From the NCBI GenBank assembly GCA_029554925.1, contig JAKPUV010000148.1, positions 1-15,850 on the forward strand: a DNA stretch of 15,850 nt, read 5' to 3'. Below, one piece after another: positions 1 to 6,954 of this stretch. The DNA comes from Candidatus Hydrogenedentota bacterium (GTDB taxonomy: Bacteria > Hydrogenedentota > Hydrogenedentia > Hydrogenedentales > CAITNO01). The notes under the pieces were generated by a model, which was given only the letters and a program-made list of their open reading frames with translations, was not told the origin of the DNA and made no database searches. Positions within the stretch are counted from its first letter, which is position 1; every line of letters starts with the position of its first letter. A program made the translations under genes and the position numbers.

Positions 1-1764
1 CGCGGGCCGCGGCTGGCCATTGTCGGCAATGCGGCGGGGCCGAACATTCTGGCGACGGACGCGCTGGTGGCCGAGGGGGGCGCGCCCGCGGTGCTCTCGC
101 CGGACACGCTGGCGGCGCTGAACGGGGCGCTGCCGCCGTACTGGAACCATGCGAACCCGGTGGACGTGGTGGCGGACGCCGACTCGGAGCGCTACGCGGA
201 CGCCGTGGCCGCGCTGGCGCGCGCGCCCGAGGCCGACGGCGTCCTGGTGCTGCTCGCGCCGCAGGCGATGACGGACCCCGCGGGCACGGCGGAGGCCCTG
301 GCCCGCCTCGACCGGGGCCACGGCAAGCCCCTGCTGGCGAGCTGGATGGGCGGCGACGCGGTCGCGGGGGGCGTGCGCATCCTCAACGAGCACGGCATCC
401 CGGCGTTTCCCTACCCCGACACGGCGGCGCGCGTCTTCGCGGCCATGTGGCGCTACAGCTACGTTCTGCGCGCCCTCTACGAAACACCCCAGTCCCTGCC
501 CGCGGAGACCGAGGCCGGCCGCGCCCTGGCGCGCGGCGTGATTGCGGAGGCGCTGGCGGCGGGCCGGGTCGTCCTGACGGAGACCGAGGCCCGCGCGGTG
601 CTCGCGGCCTACGACTTCCCCGTGTCGCCGGCGCCCCTGGCGCGCACGGCGGACGAGGCGGCGGCCCACGCGCGCGCCCTGGGCTTCCCCGTGACGGTGC
701 AGGCCAACGCGGCGGCGGCGGTCTGCGGCCTGTGGGGGCCGCCTCCCCTGCGGGCGCTGGTCTCGGAGGAGGAGGTGCGGCGGGCTTTCGACGCCCTCGC
801 GGCGGGGGCGGACGGCGCCGCGGGGGTGGTGGTGCGCCCGTCGGTGCGCGACCAGGGCCACGAGCTGCTGCTGGGCGGCTTCATTGACCCGCAGTTCGGC
901 CCCTGCGTCGAGTTTGGCGCGGGCGGGGCGCACGCCCACGTCCTGCGCGACCGGGGCATCGGCCTGACGCCGCTCACCACAACGCTGGCCCGCCGGGTCA
1001 TCGAGCGCTCGCGCACGGGCCGTGCCCTGCGGGACGTCCCCGGCGGGGTGGCGGTGGACCTGGACCGGCTGGAGGGCCTGCTGGTCCGCCTGGGCGACCT
1101 CATGATCGAGCAGCCGCGCATCCGCGAGATCACGGTGAACCCGCTTTTCGCCGGGGCGGACCGGATTGAGGCGGAGGACGTGCGGATTGTGCTGCACGAC
1201 GCGGAGACGCCCGACGCGGCGCTGCCGCGCCCGGCGATCCGCCCCTATCCCGCCCAGTACACGCGCGCGGCGGTCCTGCGCGACGGCACCCCGGTCACGC
1301 TCCGCCCGGTGCGCCCGGAGGACGAGATGCTCATGGTGGACTTCCACCGGAGCCTGTCAAGCGACACGGTGTACTTCCGCTACCTGCGCCTGCTCTCCCT
1401 CGACCAGCGTATCCAGCATGAGCGCCTCAGCCGCCTGTGCTTCATCGACTACGACCGCCAGCTCGGCATGGCGGCGGTCACCGGCGGCGACGCGCCCCGC
1501 ATCCTCGCCATCAGCCGCATCGTCCGGCTCCACGGCGGGCGGGAGGCCGACTTTGCCGTCGTCGTCAGCGACAGCGTCCAGGGCCTCGGCCTCGGCGAGG
1601 CCATGCTCCGCCACCTCGTGGACGCCGCCCGCAGCGAGGGGATCGCCCGGATCACCGGCGTCATCCACGCGGAGAACACGCCGATGCAGCGGCTCTGCCG
1701 CAAGGTCGGCTTCCACCTGCTCAAGCCCGCCGGGGACGACGTCATCGCGACGCTCGACCTGTGA
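1..1764 (+). CDS. Pat-like protein, acyl-CoA synthetase (NDP-forming)-like module fused to GNAT acetyltransferase (5' end missing)
   Basis: The frame is open from base 1, so the start and the N-terminal CoA-binding domain lie outside the window; 587 codons are visible. A GTG at 67 is internal, because the residues before it (RLAIVGNAAGPNILATDAL) already match the family. Visible domains are a CoA-ligase flavodoxin-like part (about residues 1-150), an ATP-grasp-like part (191-405) and a C-terminal GNAT domain (about 422-587) with the acetyl-CoA loop QGLGLG at 527-532. Order and sequence resemble the protein lysine acetyltransferase Pat/PatZ (YfiQ), which acetylates acetyl-CoA synthetase and other proteins. 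The ATP-grasp part lacks the usual nucleotide-binding lysine and HKS stretch: near residues 231-240 it reads VTVQANAAAA. Known Pat proteins also have an inactive ligase part, so a regulatory role is inferred. An active ADP-forming synthetase is less likely. Confidence 0.88.
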   Translation, partial: RGPRLAIVGNAAGPNILATDALVAEGGAPAVLSPDTLAALNGALPPYWNHANPVDVVADADSERYADAVAALARAPEADGVLVLLAPQAMTDPAGTAEALARLDRGHGKPLLASWMGGDAVAGGVRILNEHGIPAFPYPDTAARVFAAMWRYSYVLRALYETPQSLPAETEAGRALARGVIAEALAAGRVVLTETEARAVLAAYDFPVSPAPLARTADEAAAHARALGFPVTVQANAAAAVCGLWGPPPLRALVSEEEVRRAFDALAAGADGAAGVVVRPSVRDQGHELLLGGFIDPQFGPCVEFGAGGAHAHVLRDRGIGLTPLTTTLARRVIERSRTGRALRDVPGGVAVDLDRLEGLLVRLGDLMIEQPRIREITVNPLFAGADRIEAEDVRIVLHDAETPDAALPRPAIRPYPAQYTRAAVLRDGTPVTLRPVRPEDEMLMVDFHRSLSSDTVYFRYLRLLSLDQRIQHERLSRLCFIDYDRQLGMAAVTGGDAPRILAISRIVRLHGGREADFAVVVSDSVQGLGLGEAMLRHLVDAARSEGIARITGVIHAENTPMQRLCRKVGFHLLKPAGDDVIATLDL

Positions 1765-1781
1765 CGCGGGGCGTCCGCCGC

Positions 1782-1809
1782 TTGCGCGGGCGGCGCGGAT
1801 TGGCATACT
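1782..1809 (+). promoter_or_regulatory. Possible weak sigma70-like promoter before the phosphoesterase gene
   Basis: TTGCGC (1782-1787) and CATACT (1804-1809) are separated by 16 nt, and the -10-like box lies 38 nt before the ATG at 1848. Each box matches the consensus only partly. The placement in the 83-nt gap after the upstream gene is the main support. Confidence 0.28.
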
Positions 1810-1847
1810 CTACCCCCGGGGCGGGACAACAAGAAGGAGCGCGCGCC

Positions 1848-2945
1848 ATGACGTGCCGCATGTGCTGTTTTGTGGTTCTCGGGGCGCTGGCCGCGCCGGT
1901 CTGCGCGCGGGCGGCGGACCTGCGGACGGAGAACGTGGTGTATGTGATGCTGGACGGGTTCCGCCACCAGGAGGTGTTTTCCGGGGCGGAGGAGCAGCTC
2001 CTCCAGGGGGAGGGCGGCGACTTGGAGCTGGCGCGGATGCGGTTCTGGCGGGCAACGCCGGAGGCGCGGCGCGAGGCCCTGCTCCCGTTCTTCTGGAAGG
2101 TGGTGGCGAAGGAGGGGCAGGTGATCGGCGACCAGGAGCGGGGCAGCATTGCGCAGGTGGCCAACCCCCACAAGTTCTCGTATCCGGGATACAGCGAGAC
2201 GCTGTGCGGCGTGGCGGACCCGGCGGTGGACAGCAACAACAAGGTCCACAACAAGCACCTGAACGTGCTGGAGTGGCTGCACGGCCAGAAGCCTTTTGCG
2301 GGGCGCGTGGCGGCCTTCGGCGCGTGGGACCTGTTCCCCTACATCCTTAACCAGCCCCGGTCGGGCATGGTGGTGAACGCGGGCTACACGCCCTTCACGG
2401 AGGGCAAGGTCACCCCGACGATCGCCACAATCAACCGCCTCAAGGACGAAATGACCCGCTACTGGAAGGGCGAGCCCTTCGACGCGCTGCCCTACGAGAC
2501 GGCGCTGGAGTACCTCAAGACGCGCAAGCCCCGTGTGCTGTTCCTCTCCCTCGGGGAGACGGACGAGTGGGGGCACGACAACCGCTACGACCTGTATCTG
2601 GAGGCGGCCCGGCTTTCCGACGGGTACATCGAGACCCTCTGGAACACCCTCCAGTCCATGCCGCAGTACCGGGGGAAGACCACGCTGATGCTGTCCACGG
2701 ACCACGGCCGGGGCCTGGGGCCGGACGGCTGGCAGGGCCACGGCAAGGACCTGCCCAATTCGGAGAACGTCTGGATGGCCTTTATGGGGCCCGACACCCC
2801 CGCTCTCGGCGTGCGCGCCGACACCGGCCGGGTCACGGCGGGCCAGATGGCCGCCACACTGGCGGCCTTCCTGGGGAAGGATTACCTGTCGGCGGTGCCC
2901 GAGGCGGCCCCGCCGGTGCCCGGCGTCATCGCCGCGAAGAACTAA
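1848..2945 (+). CDS. Exported alkaline-phosphatase-superfamily phosphoesterase/phosphodiesterase-like enzyme
   Basis: 365 residues. The ATG at 1848 is preceded by AAGAAGGAG (1831-1839). Residues 1-22 form a signal peptide with a hydrophobic core and a likely cut after Ala-Arg-Ala, so the enzyme should act outside the cytoplasm. The alkaline phosphatase fold is shown by metal-ligand motifs in the expected order: D36 in MLDGFR, D239 and H243 in ETDEWGH, D285 and H286 in STDHGRG, and H298 in GHG. S111 in FSYPGYSE sits where the nucleophilic Thr/Ser of type I phosphodiesterases lies. These proteins hydrolyse phosphate mono- or diesters, or sulfate esters; no Cys-x-Pro-x-Arg sulfatase signature is present, so a phosphoesterase is preferred. 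The substrate is unknown. The next gene begins 15 nt after the stop, suggesting co-transcription. Confidence 0.85.
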   Translation: MTCRMCCFVVLGALAAPVCARAADLRTENVVYVMLDGFRHQEVFSGAEEQLLQGEGGDLELARMRFWRATPEARREALLPFFWKVVAKEGQVIGDQERGSIAQVANPHKFSYPGYSETLCGVADPAVDSNNKVHNKHLNVLEWLHGQKPFAGRVAAFGAWDLFPYILNQPRSGMVVNAGYTPFTEGKVTPTIATINRLKDEMTRYWKGEPFDALPYETALEYLKTRKPRVLFLSLGETDEWGHDNRYDLYLEAARLSDGYIETLWNTLQSMPQYRGKTTLMLSTDHGRGLGPDGWQGHGKDLPNSENVWMAFMGPDTPALGVRADTGRVTAGQMAATLAAFLGKDYLSAVPEAAPPVPGVIAAKN

Positions 2946-2960
2946 GAGAGGATCCGCGCC

Positions 2961-4298
2961 ATGAGTGAGACCCTGGAGGCGCTTGAGCGCCAGCTGGACG
3001 ACCGCGACCCCGCCGCCCGCCGGGACGCCCTGAACCGCCTCGCGGCGATGCTGCGCGCGGGGGAGGCCGCCGCCGCGCCGGGGCACGACGCGTTTAACAT
3101 GCACTGCCACTCCACCTTCTCCTTCAACGGCTACGGCTACTCGCCTTCGGGGCTGGTGGCGCGGGGGCGCCTGCGCGGGCTGAGCGCCATGGGGCTGGTG
3201 GACTTCGACGTGCTGGACGGCGTGGCGGAGTTTCTGGACGCCTGCGCGCTGCTGGGCATGCGCGGCGGCGCGGGTCTGGAGACGCGGGTATACGTGCCGT
3301 CCTTCTCGGAGCGGGTCATCACGTCGCCGGGCGAGCCCGGCATCACCTACCACATGGGCATGGGCTTTGTGGCCGGGCGTCCGGTGGCGGAGGCGGCCTG
3401 CCTGGCGGGGCTGAAGGAGACCGCCCAGCGGCGCACGCGCCAGCTGGTGGGGCGGGTGAACACCCTGCTGGACGACATCGCGCTGGACTACGACGCCGAG
3501 GTGATCCCGCTGACGCCGGCGGGCAACGCCACGGAGCGCCACGTCTGCGCGGCGTATTACGACAAGGCGGCGTCCGTGTTCCCCGACCGGGACCGGCGCG
3601 CGGCGTGGTGGGCGGGGAAACTGGGGATGACGGTGGAGCAGGTCGAAAAGTCGCTGGACGACGCGCCCGCGTTCCACGGCGTGATCCGGGCGAAGACCAT
3701 GAAGGCCGGCGGGGTCGGCTATGTGTGCGAGAAGGGCGAGGCCTTCCCGCTGGGGGCGGACATCAACCGCTTCACCCTGGCGAACGGGGCGATCCCCACG
3801 ATGACCTGGCTCGACGGCACGTCGGACGGCGAGCAGTGCATTGACGAGCTGCTGGACCTGATGACGGCGGAGGGCGTGGCGGCGGTGAACATCATCCCCG
3901 ACCGCAACTGGAACCTGTCCGACCCGGAGGTCCGCCGGGTGAAGGTGGGGCATTTCCACGCCTTCGCCGAGAACGCGCGGCGGCGCAACCTGCCCGTGTT
4001 CGTGGGCACGGAGATGAACGCCCACGGGCAGAAGTTCGTGGACGACTTCAACGCGCCCGAGATGGGCCCCCTGCACGGGCTGTTCCTCGAGGGGGCCCTG
4101 GTGCTCCACGGGCACACGGTGCTGGAGGCGGCCGCGGGCATGGGCTTCGTGAGCGAATGGGCGCGGCACCACCTGCCGGACGCGGGGGCGCGCAAGGCCT
4201 TCTACGCCGAGGCCGGCCGCCGCGCGCGGCCGGGGGCCCCGGTGCGGGGCCTGCGCCCGGAGGCGGACCCGGCCGAGGCGCTGCGCCTGCTGTCCTGA
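2961..4298 (+). CDS. PHP-like (polymerase and histidinol phosphatase fold) metalloprotein of unknown substrate
   Basis: 445 residues. The ATG at 2961 has the purine-rich AGAGAGGA (2945-2952) before it, and no signal peptide, so the protein is probably cytoplasmic. The N-terminal motif NMHCHSTFSF (H48, H50) is the first metal motif of PHP phosphoesterases, and E107 in GLETRVYV fits the conserved acidic ligand. Other conserved-looking His residues are H194, H331 and H333; a second GTE motif (E351) is followed by H355 and Q357. The second PHP motif, normally TDH, reads VDFD (80-83), so one expected His is missing. Full length is well above a minimal PHP domain, with a long insertion between about residues 140 and 280. 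PHP proteins hydrolyse phosphoesters using two or three metals; with the altered motif, activity is uncertain. It is probably in one operon with the exported phosphoesterase just upstream. Confidence 0.65.
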   Translation: MSETLEALERQLDDRDPAARRDALNRLAAMLRAGEAAAAPGHDAFNMHCHSTFSFNGYGYSPSGLVARGRLRGLSAMGLVDFDVLDGVAEFLDACALLGMRGGAGLETRVYVPSFSERVITSPGEPGITYHMGMGFVAGRPVAEAACLAGLKETAQRRTRQLVGRVNTLLDDIALDYDAEVIPLTPAGNATERHVCAAYYDKAASVFPDRDRRAAWWAGKLGMTVEQVEKSLDDAPAFHGVIRAKTMKAGGVGYVCEKGEAFPLGADINRFTLANGAIPTMTWLDGTSDGEQCIDELLDLMTAEGVAAVNIIPDRNWNLSDPEVRRVKVGHFHAFAENARRRNLPVFVGTEMNAHGQKFVDDFNAPEMGPLHGLFLEGALVLHGHTVLEAAAGMGFVSEWARHHLPDAGARKAFYAEAGRRARPGAPVRGLRPEADPAEALRLLS

Positions 4299-4381
4299 GC
4301 GGTCCGCACGGCATGTGGTACCATTCGGACAGCGAGTCCCGGCGCCCGCGGGGTGCCTGAAAGGGAAGAAGGGAGAGAAGT

Positions 4382-5050
4382 ATGCGCGTCCTCCGAAACC
4401 TGCTGGCCCTGTCCGTGCTGGCGGCGATGGCCGCCTCGTGCAAGGTGGAACCGCCGCCGCCCCCCCCGCCGCCCCCCACGGGCCCCCAGACCAAGGAGGA
4501 GGTGCTGGCGCTGGTGCGGCCCATCATCGCCCCCATCCGCGTCGCCGTGGACACGGGCACTTTTCTCAGCGTGCAGGAGACCGCCATCATCCTCCAGAAC
4601 CTGCGCCAGGCCGTCTTGGAGCACGGGTCCAAAGAGTTCGGCCGCGCGGCCCTGCGCGAGGTGGGCTATGAGATCGCCGAGCTCGGCAAGGAGGCCAGCG
4701 CCGACGAGCGCTGGAAGCTGGCCCTCTTCTGCGTGGACGCCCATGACACGCTGTCCATGGAGAGCGTGCTGCTCGGGCGCATCAGCGAGCGGGCCGAGAA
4801 GATGCTGGAGCAGCCCACCGTGCGCGTGCGCGGGTTCCTCGAGGACGGCGTGGACAAGACCCTGTACGTCTTCCTGGAGATCGTGGACCGCCGCACCGGC
4901 GAGGTGAAGAAGGTGCAGGCCCGCGAGGGCGAGGAGTTCAACGGCCTGCGCCTGATCAAGGTGCTCGGCCGCAACAAGCAGGTGCGCTTCGAGTACATCA
5001 AGATTCCGGGGCTCATCTTCGACGTGGACTTCGAGCCGAACAACCCCTGA
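4382..5050 (+). CDS. Small lipoprotein with a polyproline linker, function unknown
   Basis: 222 residues. The ATG at 4382 follows the purine-rich GGGAGAGAAG (4371-4380). The signal sequence ends in AASC, with the lipidation cysteine at position 20; Ala at -3 is allowed but not the commonest choice. A run of nine prolines (24-32) follows, typical of a flexible linker from the membrane. The middle (about 40-150) looks helical. The last 80 residues look beta-rich and include EGEEFNGLRLIKVLG, loosely like the small beta domain of the pilus lipoprotein PilP or similar C-domains. That resemblance is only by eye, and no pilus genes are nearby. The FAD oxidoreductase begins 42 nt downstream, so the two may be co-transcribed. 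I do not recognise a specific family. Confidence 0.75.
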   Translation: MRVLRNLLALSVLAAMAASCKVEPPPPPPPPPTGPQTKEEVLALVRPIIAPIRVAVDTGTFLSVQETAIILQNLRQAVLEHGSKEFGRAALREVGYEIAELGKEASADERWKLALFCVDAHDTLSMESVLLGRISERAEKMLEQPTVRVRGFLEDGVDKTLYVFLEIVDRRTGEVKKVQAREGEEFNGLRLIKVLGRNKQVRFEYIKIPGLIFDVDFEPNNP

Positions 5051-5092
5051 GCCGGCGGCCGCCCCGGACCCGCCCGCAGCAAGGAGACCGAC

Positions 5093-6748
5093 ATGACTGT
5101 TTCCCGCGCCGCCGCCCTGTCTTTCACCGGCCTGCTTCTGTGCCTGTCCGCCTGCGTGTCCCCCGGCGGCGCCCGCGCGGCGGGCGAAGTGATTTCCGCC
5201 GATGTCGTCGTCTACGGCGGCACGGCGGGCGGCGCGGCGGCGGCCGTGCAGGCGCGGCGCATGGGAAGGACGGCGGTGCTCGTGGAGCCGGGCGCGCACA
5301 TCGGCGGCCTCACCAGCGGCGGCCTCGGCGCCACGGACATCGGGAACAAGAGGGCCATCGGCGGCGTCTCCCGCGAGTTCTACCGCCGCGTGAAGGCGCA
5401 CTACGGGAAGCCGGAGGCGTGGATCCACGAGAAGCCGGGGGACTATGAGAACCCCCGGAAGACGCCGAACGACGACGCCATGTGGACCTTTGAGCCGAAG
5501 GTGGCCGAGGCGATTTTGCGGGACATGCTCCGCGAGGCGGGCGTGGAGGTTGTCTGCGGCGAGCGCATGAAGCGCCCGGGCGGCGCGGTGAAGGAGGGGG
5601 CGCGGCTCACGGCGGTTGTCATGGAGAGCGGCCTCACGGTGCGCGGCGGATGCTTCATAGACGCCACCTACGAGGGCGACCTGATGGCCGATGCCGGGGT
5701 GGACTTCACCGTGGGCCGCGAGGCCGAGGCGGTGTACGGCGAGGACCTCAACGGCGTGCGCGTTGCCCAGGCCAAATACCACCAGCTCATGCGCGGCATA
5801 GACCCCTGGCGCGTCAAGGGCGACCCGTCCAGCGGGCTCCTGCCCGGCATCCAGCCCGGCGGCCCCGGCGAGGAGGGTTCCGGCGACCGCCGGGTGCAGG
5901 CCTACAACTTCCGCATGTGCCTGACCGACCGGCCCGAGAACCGGCTGCCCTGGGCGAAGCCCGAGGGCTACGACCCCCTGCGCTACGAGGTGCTCCTGCG
6001 CAACTTCGAGGCCGGCGAGACCCGCGCCCCCTGGAACCCCATCCTCATGCCCAACCGCAAGACGGACGTGAACAACAACTTCGGGTTCTCCACCGACAAC
6101 ATCGGCATGAATTACGGCTGGCCCGAGGCGGACTACGCCGCGCGCGAGGCCATGTTCCAGGAGCACCTGCTGTACCAGCGCGGGCTCATGTGGACCCTCG
6201 CCAACGACCCGCGCGTGCCGGAGGACATCCGGGCCAAGGTCTCCCAGTGGGGCCCCTGCCGCGACGAGTTCCCCGAGCACGACGGCTGGCCGCACCAGCT
6301 CTACGTGCGCGAGGCGCGCCGCATGCGGTCGGAGCACGTCATGACCCAGCACAACTGCCAGGGCCGGCAGACGGCGGACGACCCCGTCGGCCTGGCCGCC
6401 TACACCATGGACTCCCACCACGTCCAGCGCTACGTCACCGCCGACGGCGACGTGCAGAACGAGGGCGACGTGCAGGTCGGCAAGTTCCCGCCCTACCCGA
6501 TTTCCTACAAGTCCCTGCGCCCGCGCCGGGCGGAATGCGAGAACCTCCTCGTGCCCGTGTGCCTGTCCGCCTCCCACATCGCCTACGGCTCCATCCGCAT
6601 GGAGCCCGTGTTCATGGTCCTCGGCCAGTCCGCCGCCACGGCGGCCTGCCAGGCCCTCGACGCCGGCGTCCCCGTCCAGGACATAGACTACCCCGCCCTC
6701 CGCGCCCGCCTCGAACAGGACGGCCAGATACTAGCCTGGAAACCGTGA
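5093..6748 (+). CDS. FAD-dependent oxidoreductase (PF12831-like), predicted lipoprotein
   Basis: 551 residues. AAGGAG (5081-5086) is 6 nt before the ATG at 5093. The N-terminus is a lipoprotein signal with lipobox LSAC (Cys21). The FAD-binding Rossmann unit follows at once: ADVVVYGGTAGGAAAAVQA (36-54), ending at E65, which would bind the adenosine ribose. Next come HIGGLTSGGLGATD (69-82), the family motif DATYEGDLMADAGV and, near the end, LLVPVCLSASHIAYGSIRMEP, which closes the FAD site. Length and order fit FAD-dependent oxidoreductases that are numerous in planctomycete-like genomes, where they are often encoded near sugar or sulfate-ester catabolism genes; substrates are mostly unknown. 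A lipidated, exported flavoenzyme would need FAD loaded before export (for example through Tat) or outside. The N-terminus shows no clear twin-arginine, which is odd for a folded cofactor protein. Confidence 0.87.
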   Translation: MTVSRAAALSFTGLLLCLSACVSPGGARAAGEVISADVVVYGGTAGGAAAAVQARRMGRTAVLVEPGAHIGGLTSGGLGATDIGNKRAIGGVSREFYRRVKAHYGKPEAWIHEKPGDYENPRKTPNDDAMWTFEPKVAEAILRDMLREAGVEVVCGERMKRPGGAVKEGARLTAVVMESGLTVRGGCFIDATYEGDLMADAGVDFTVGREAEAVYGEDLNGVRVAQAKYHQLMRGIDPWRVKGDPSSGLLPGIQPGGPGEEGSGDRRVQAYNFRMCLTDRPENRLPWAKPEGYDPLRYEVLLRNFEAGETRAPWNPILMPNRKTDVNNNFGFSTDNIGMNYGWPEADYAAREAMFQEHLLYQRGLMWTLANDPRVPEDIRAKVSQWGPCRDEFPEHDGWPHQLYVREARRMRSEHVMTQHNCQGRQTADDPVGLAAYTMDSHHVQRYVTADGDVQNEGDVQVGKFPPYPISYKSLRPRRAECENLLVPVCLSASHIAYGSIRMEPVFMVLGQSAATAACQALDAGVPVQDIDYPALRARLEQDGQILAWKP

Positions 6749-6783
6749 CCGGCGGCAGCCTTGGCGCACACACCAAGGGCGAA

Positions 6784-6844
6784 CATGGATAAACAGGATG
6801 CACAGGATTCTGCGGCCTTATCCTGTCCATCCTGTGCATCCATG
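6784..6844. repeat. Imperfect inverted repeat built from 9-nt ATCCTGTNC units
   Basis: The arm at 6784-6808 is the reverse complement of the arm at 6820-6844 with 22 of 25 positions matching and an 11-nt loop. The right arm is itself a tandem of 9-nt units, ATCCTGTCC, ATCCTGTGC and a degenerate ATCCATGTG. It starts 36 nt after the FAD oxidoreductase stop and is less GC-rich than the flanking genes. Similar ATCCTGT/CATCC intergenic palindromes are, to my knowledge, dispersed in many environmental bacterial genomes. There is no T-tract, so it is not a typical intrinsic terminator, although the hairpin could stabilise the upstream mRNA. Confidence 0.8.
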
Positions 6845-6877
6845 TGAAAACGCGTTCTCCGGTTCTTCATACGGCGG

Positions 6878-6906
6878 TGTGCTGTGGGGGGTGATTCCTC
6901 TATAAT
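6878..6906 (+). promoter_or_regulatory. Likely promoter of the RecQ-UvrD fusion gene
   Basis: A perfect TATAAT lies at 6901-6906, 48 nt before the TTG start at 6955. At 17-nt spacing the -35 position holds TGTGCT (6878-6883), which is poor. The perfect -10 in such GC-rich DNA is the support; the -35 element is weak or replaced by an activator. Confidence 0.45.
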
Positions 6907-6954
6907 TCCCATTGGCCTATCAAGGCCTCGAACGAATGGGTTGAGGGCGTCAGA

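Noticed and set aside
1848..2945. Sulfatase
   Set aside because: Shares the fold, but the Cys/Ser-x-Pro-x-Arg signature for formylglycine is absent.
1449..4172. Very long minus-strand open frame (907 codons); similar ones at 4202-6577, 8065-11598 and 12372-14603
   Set aside because: They lie opposite well-recognised genes, are rich in Arg, His, Val and Leu without any family motif, and result from the scarcity of stop codons in GC-rich antisense frames.
4319..4324. TACCAT as a -10 box for the lipoprotein gene
   Set aside because: No usable -35 lies 16-18 nt upstream; a single 4-of-6 match is not enough.
6784..6844. Inverted repeat as the ends of an insertion sequence
   Set aside because: The arms are only 11 nt apart and no transposase gene or target duplication is visible.
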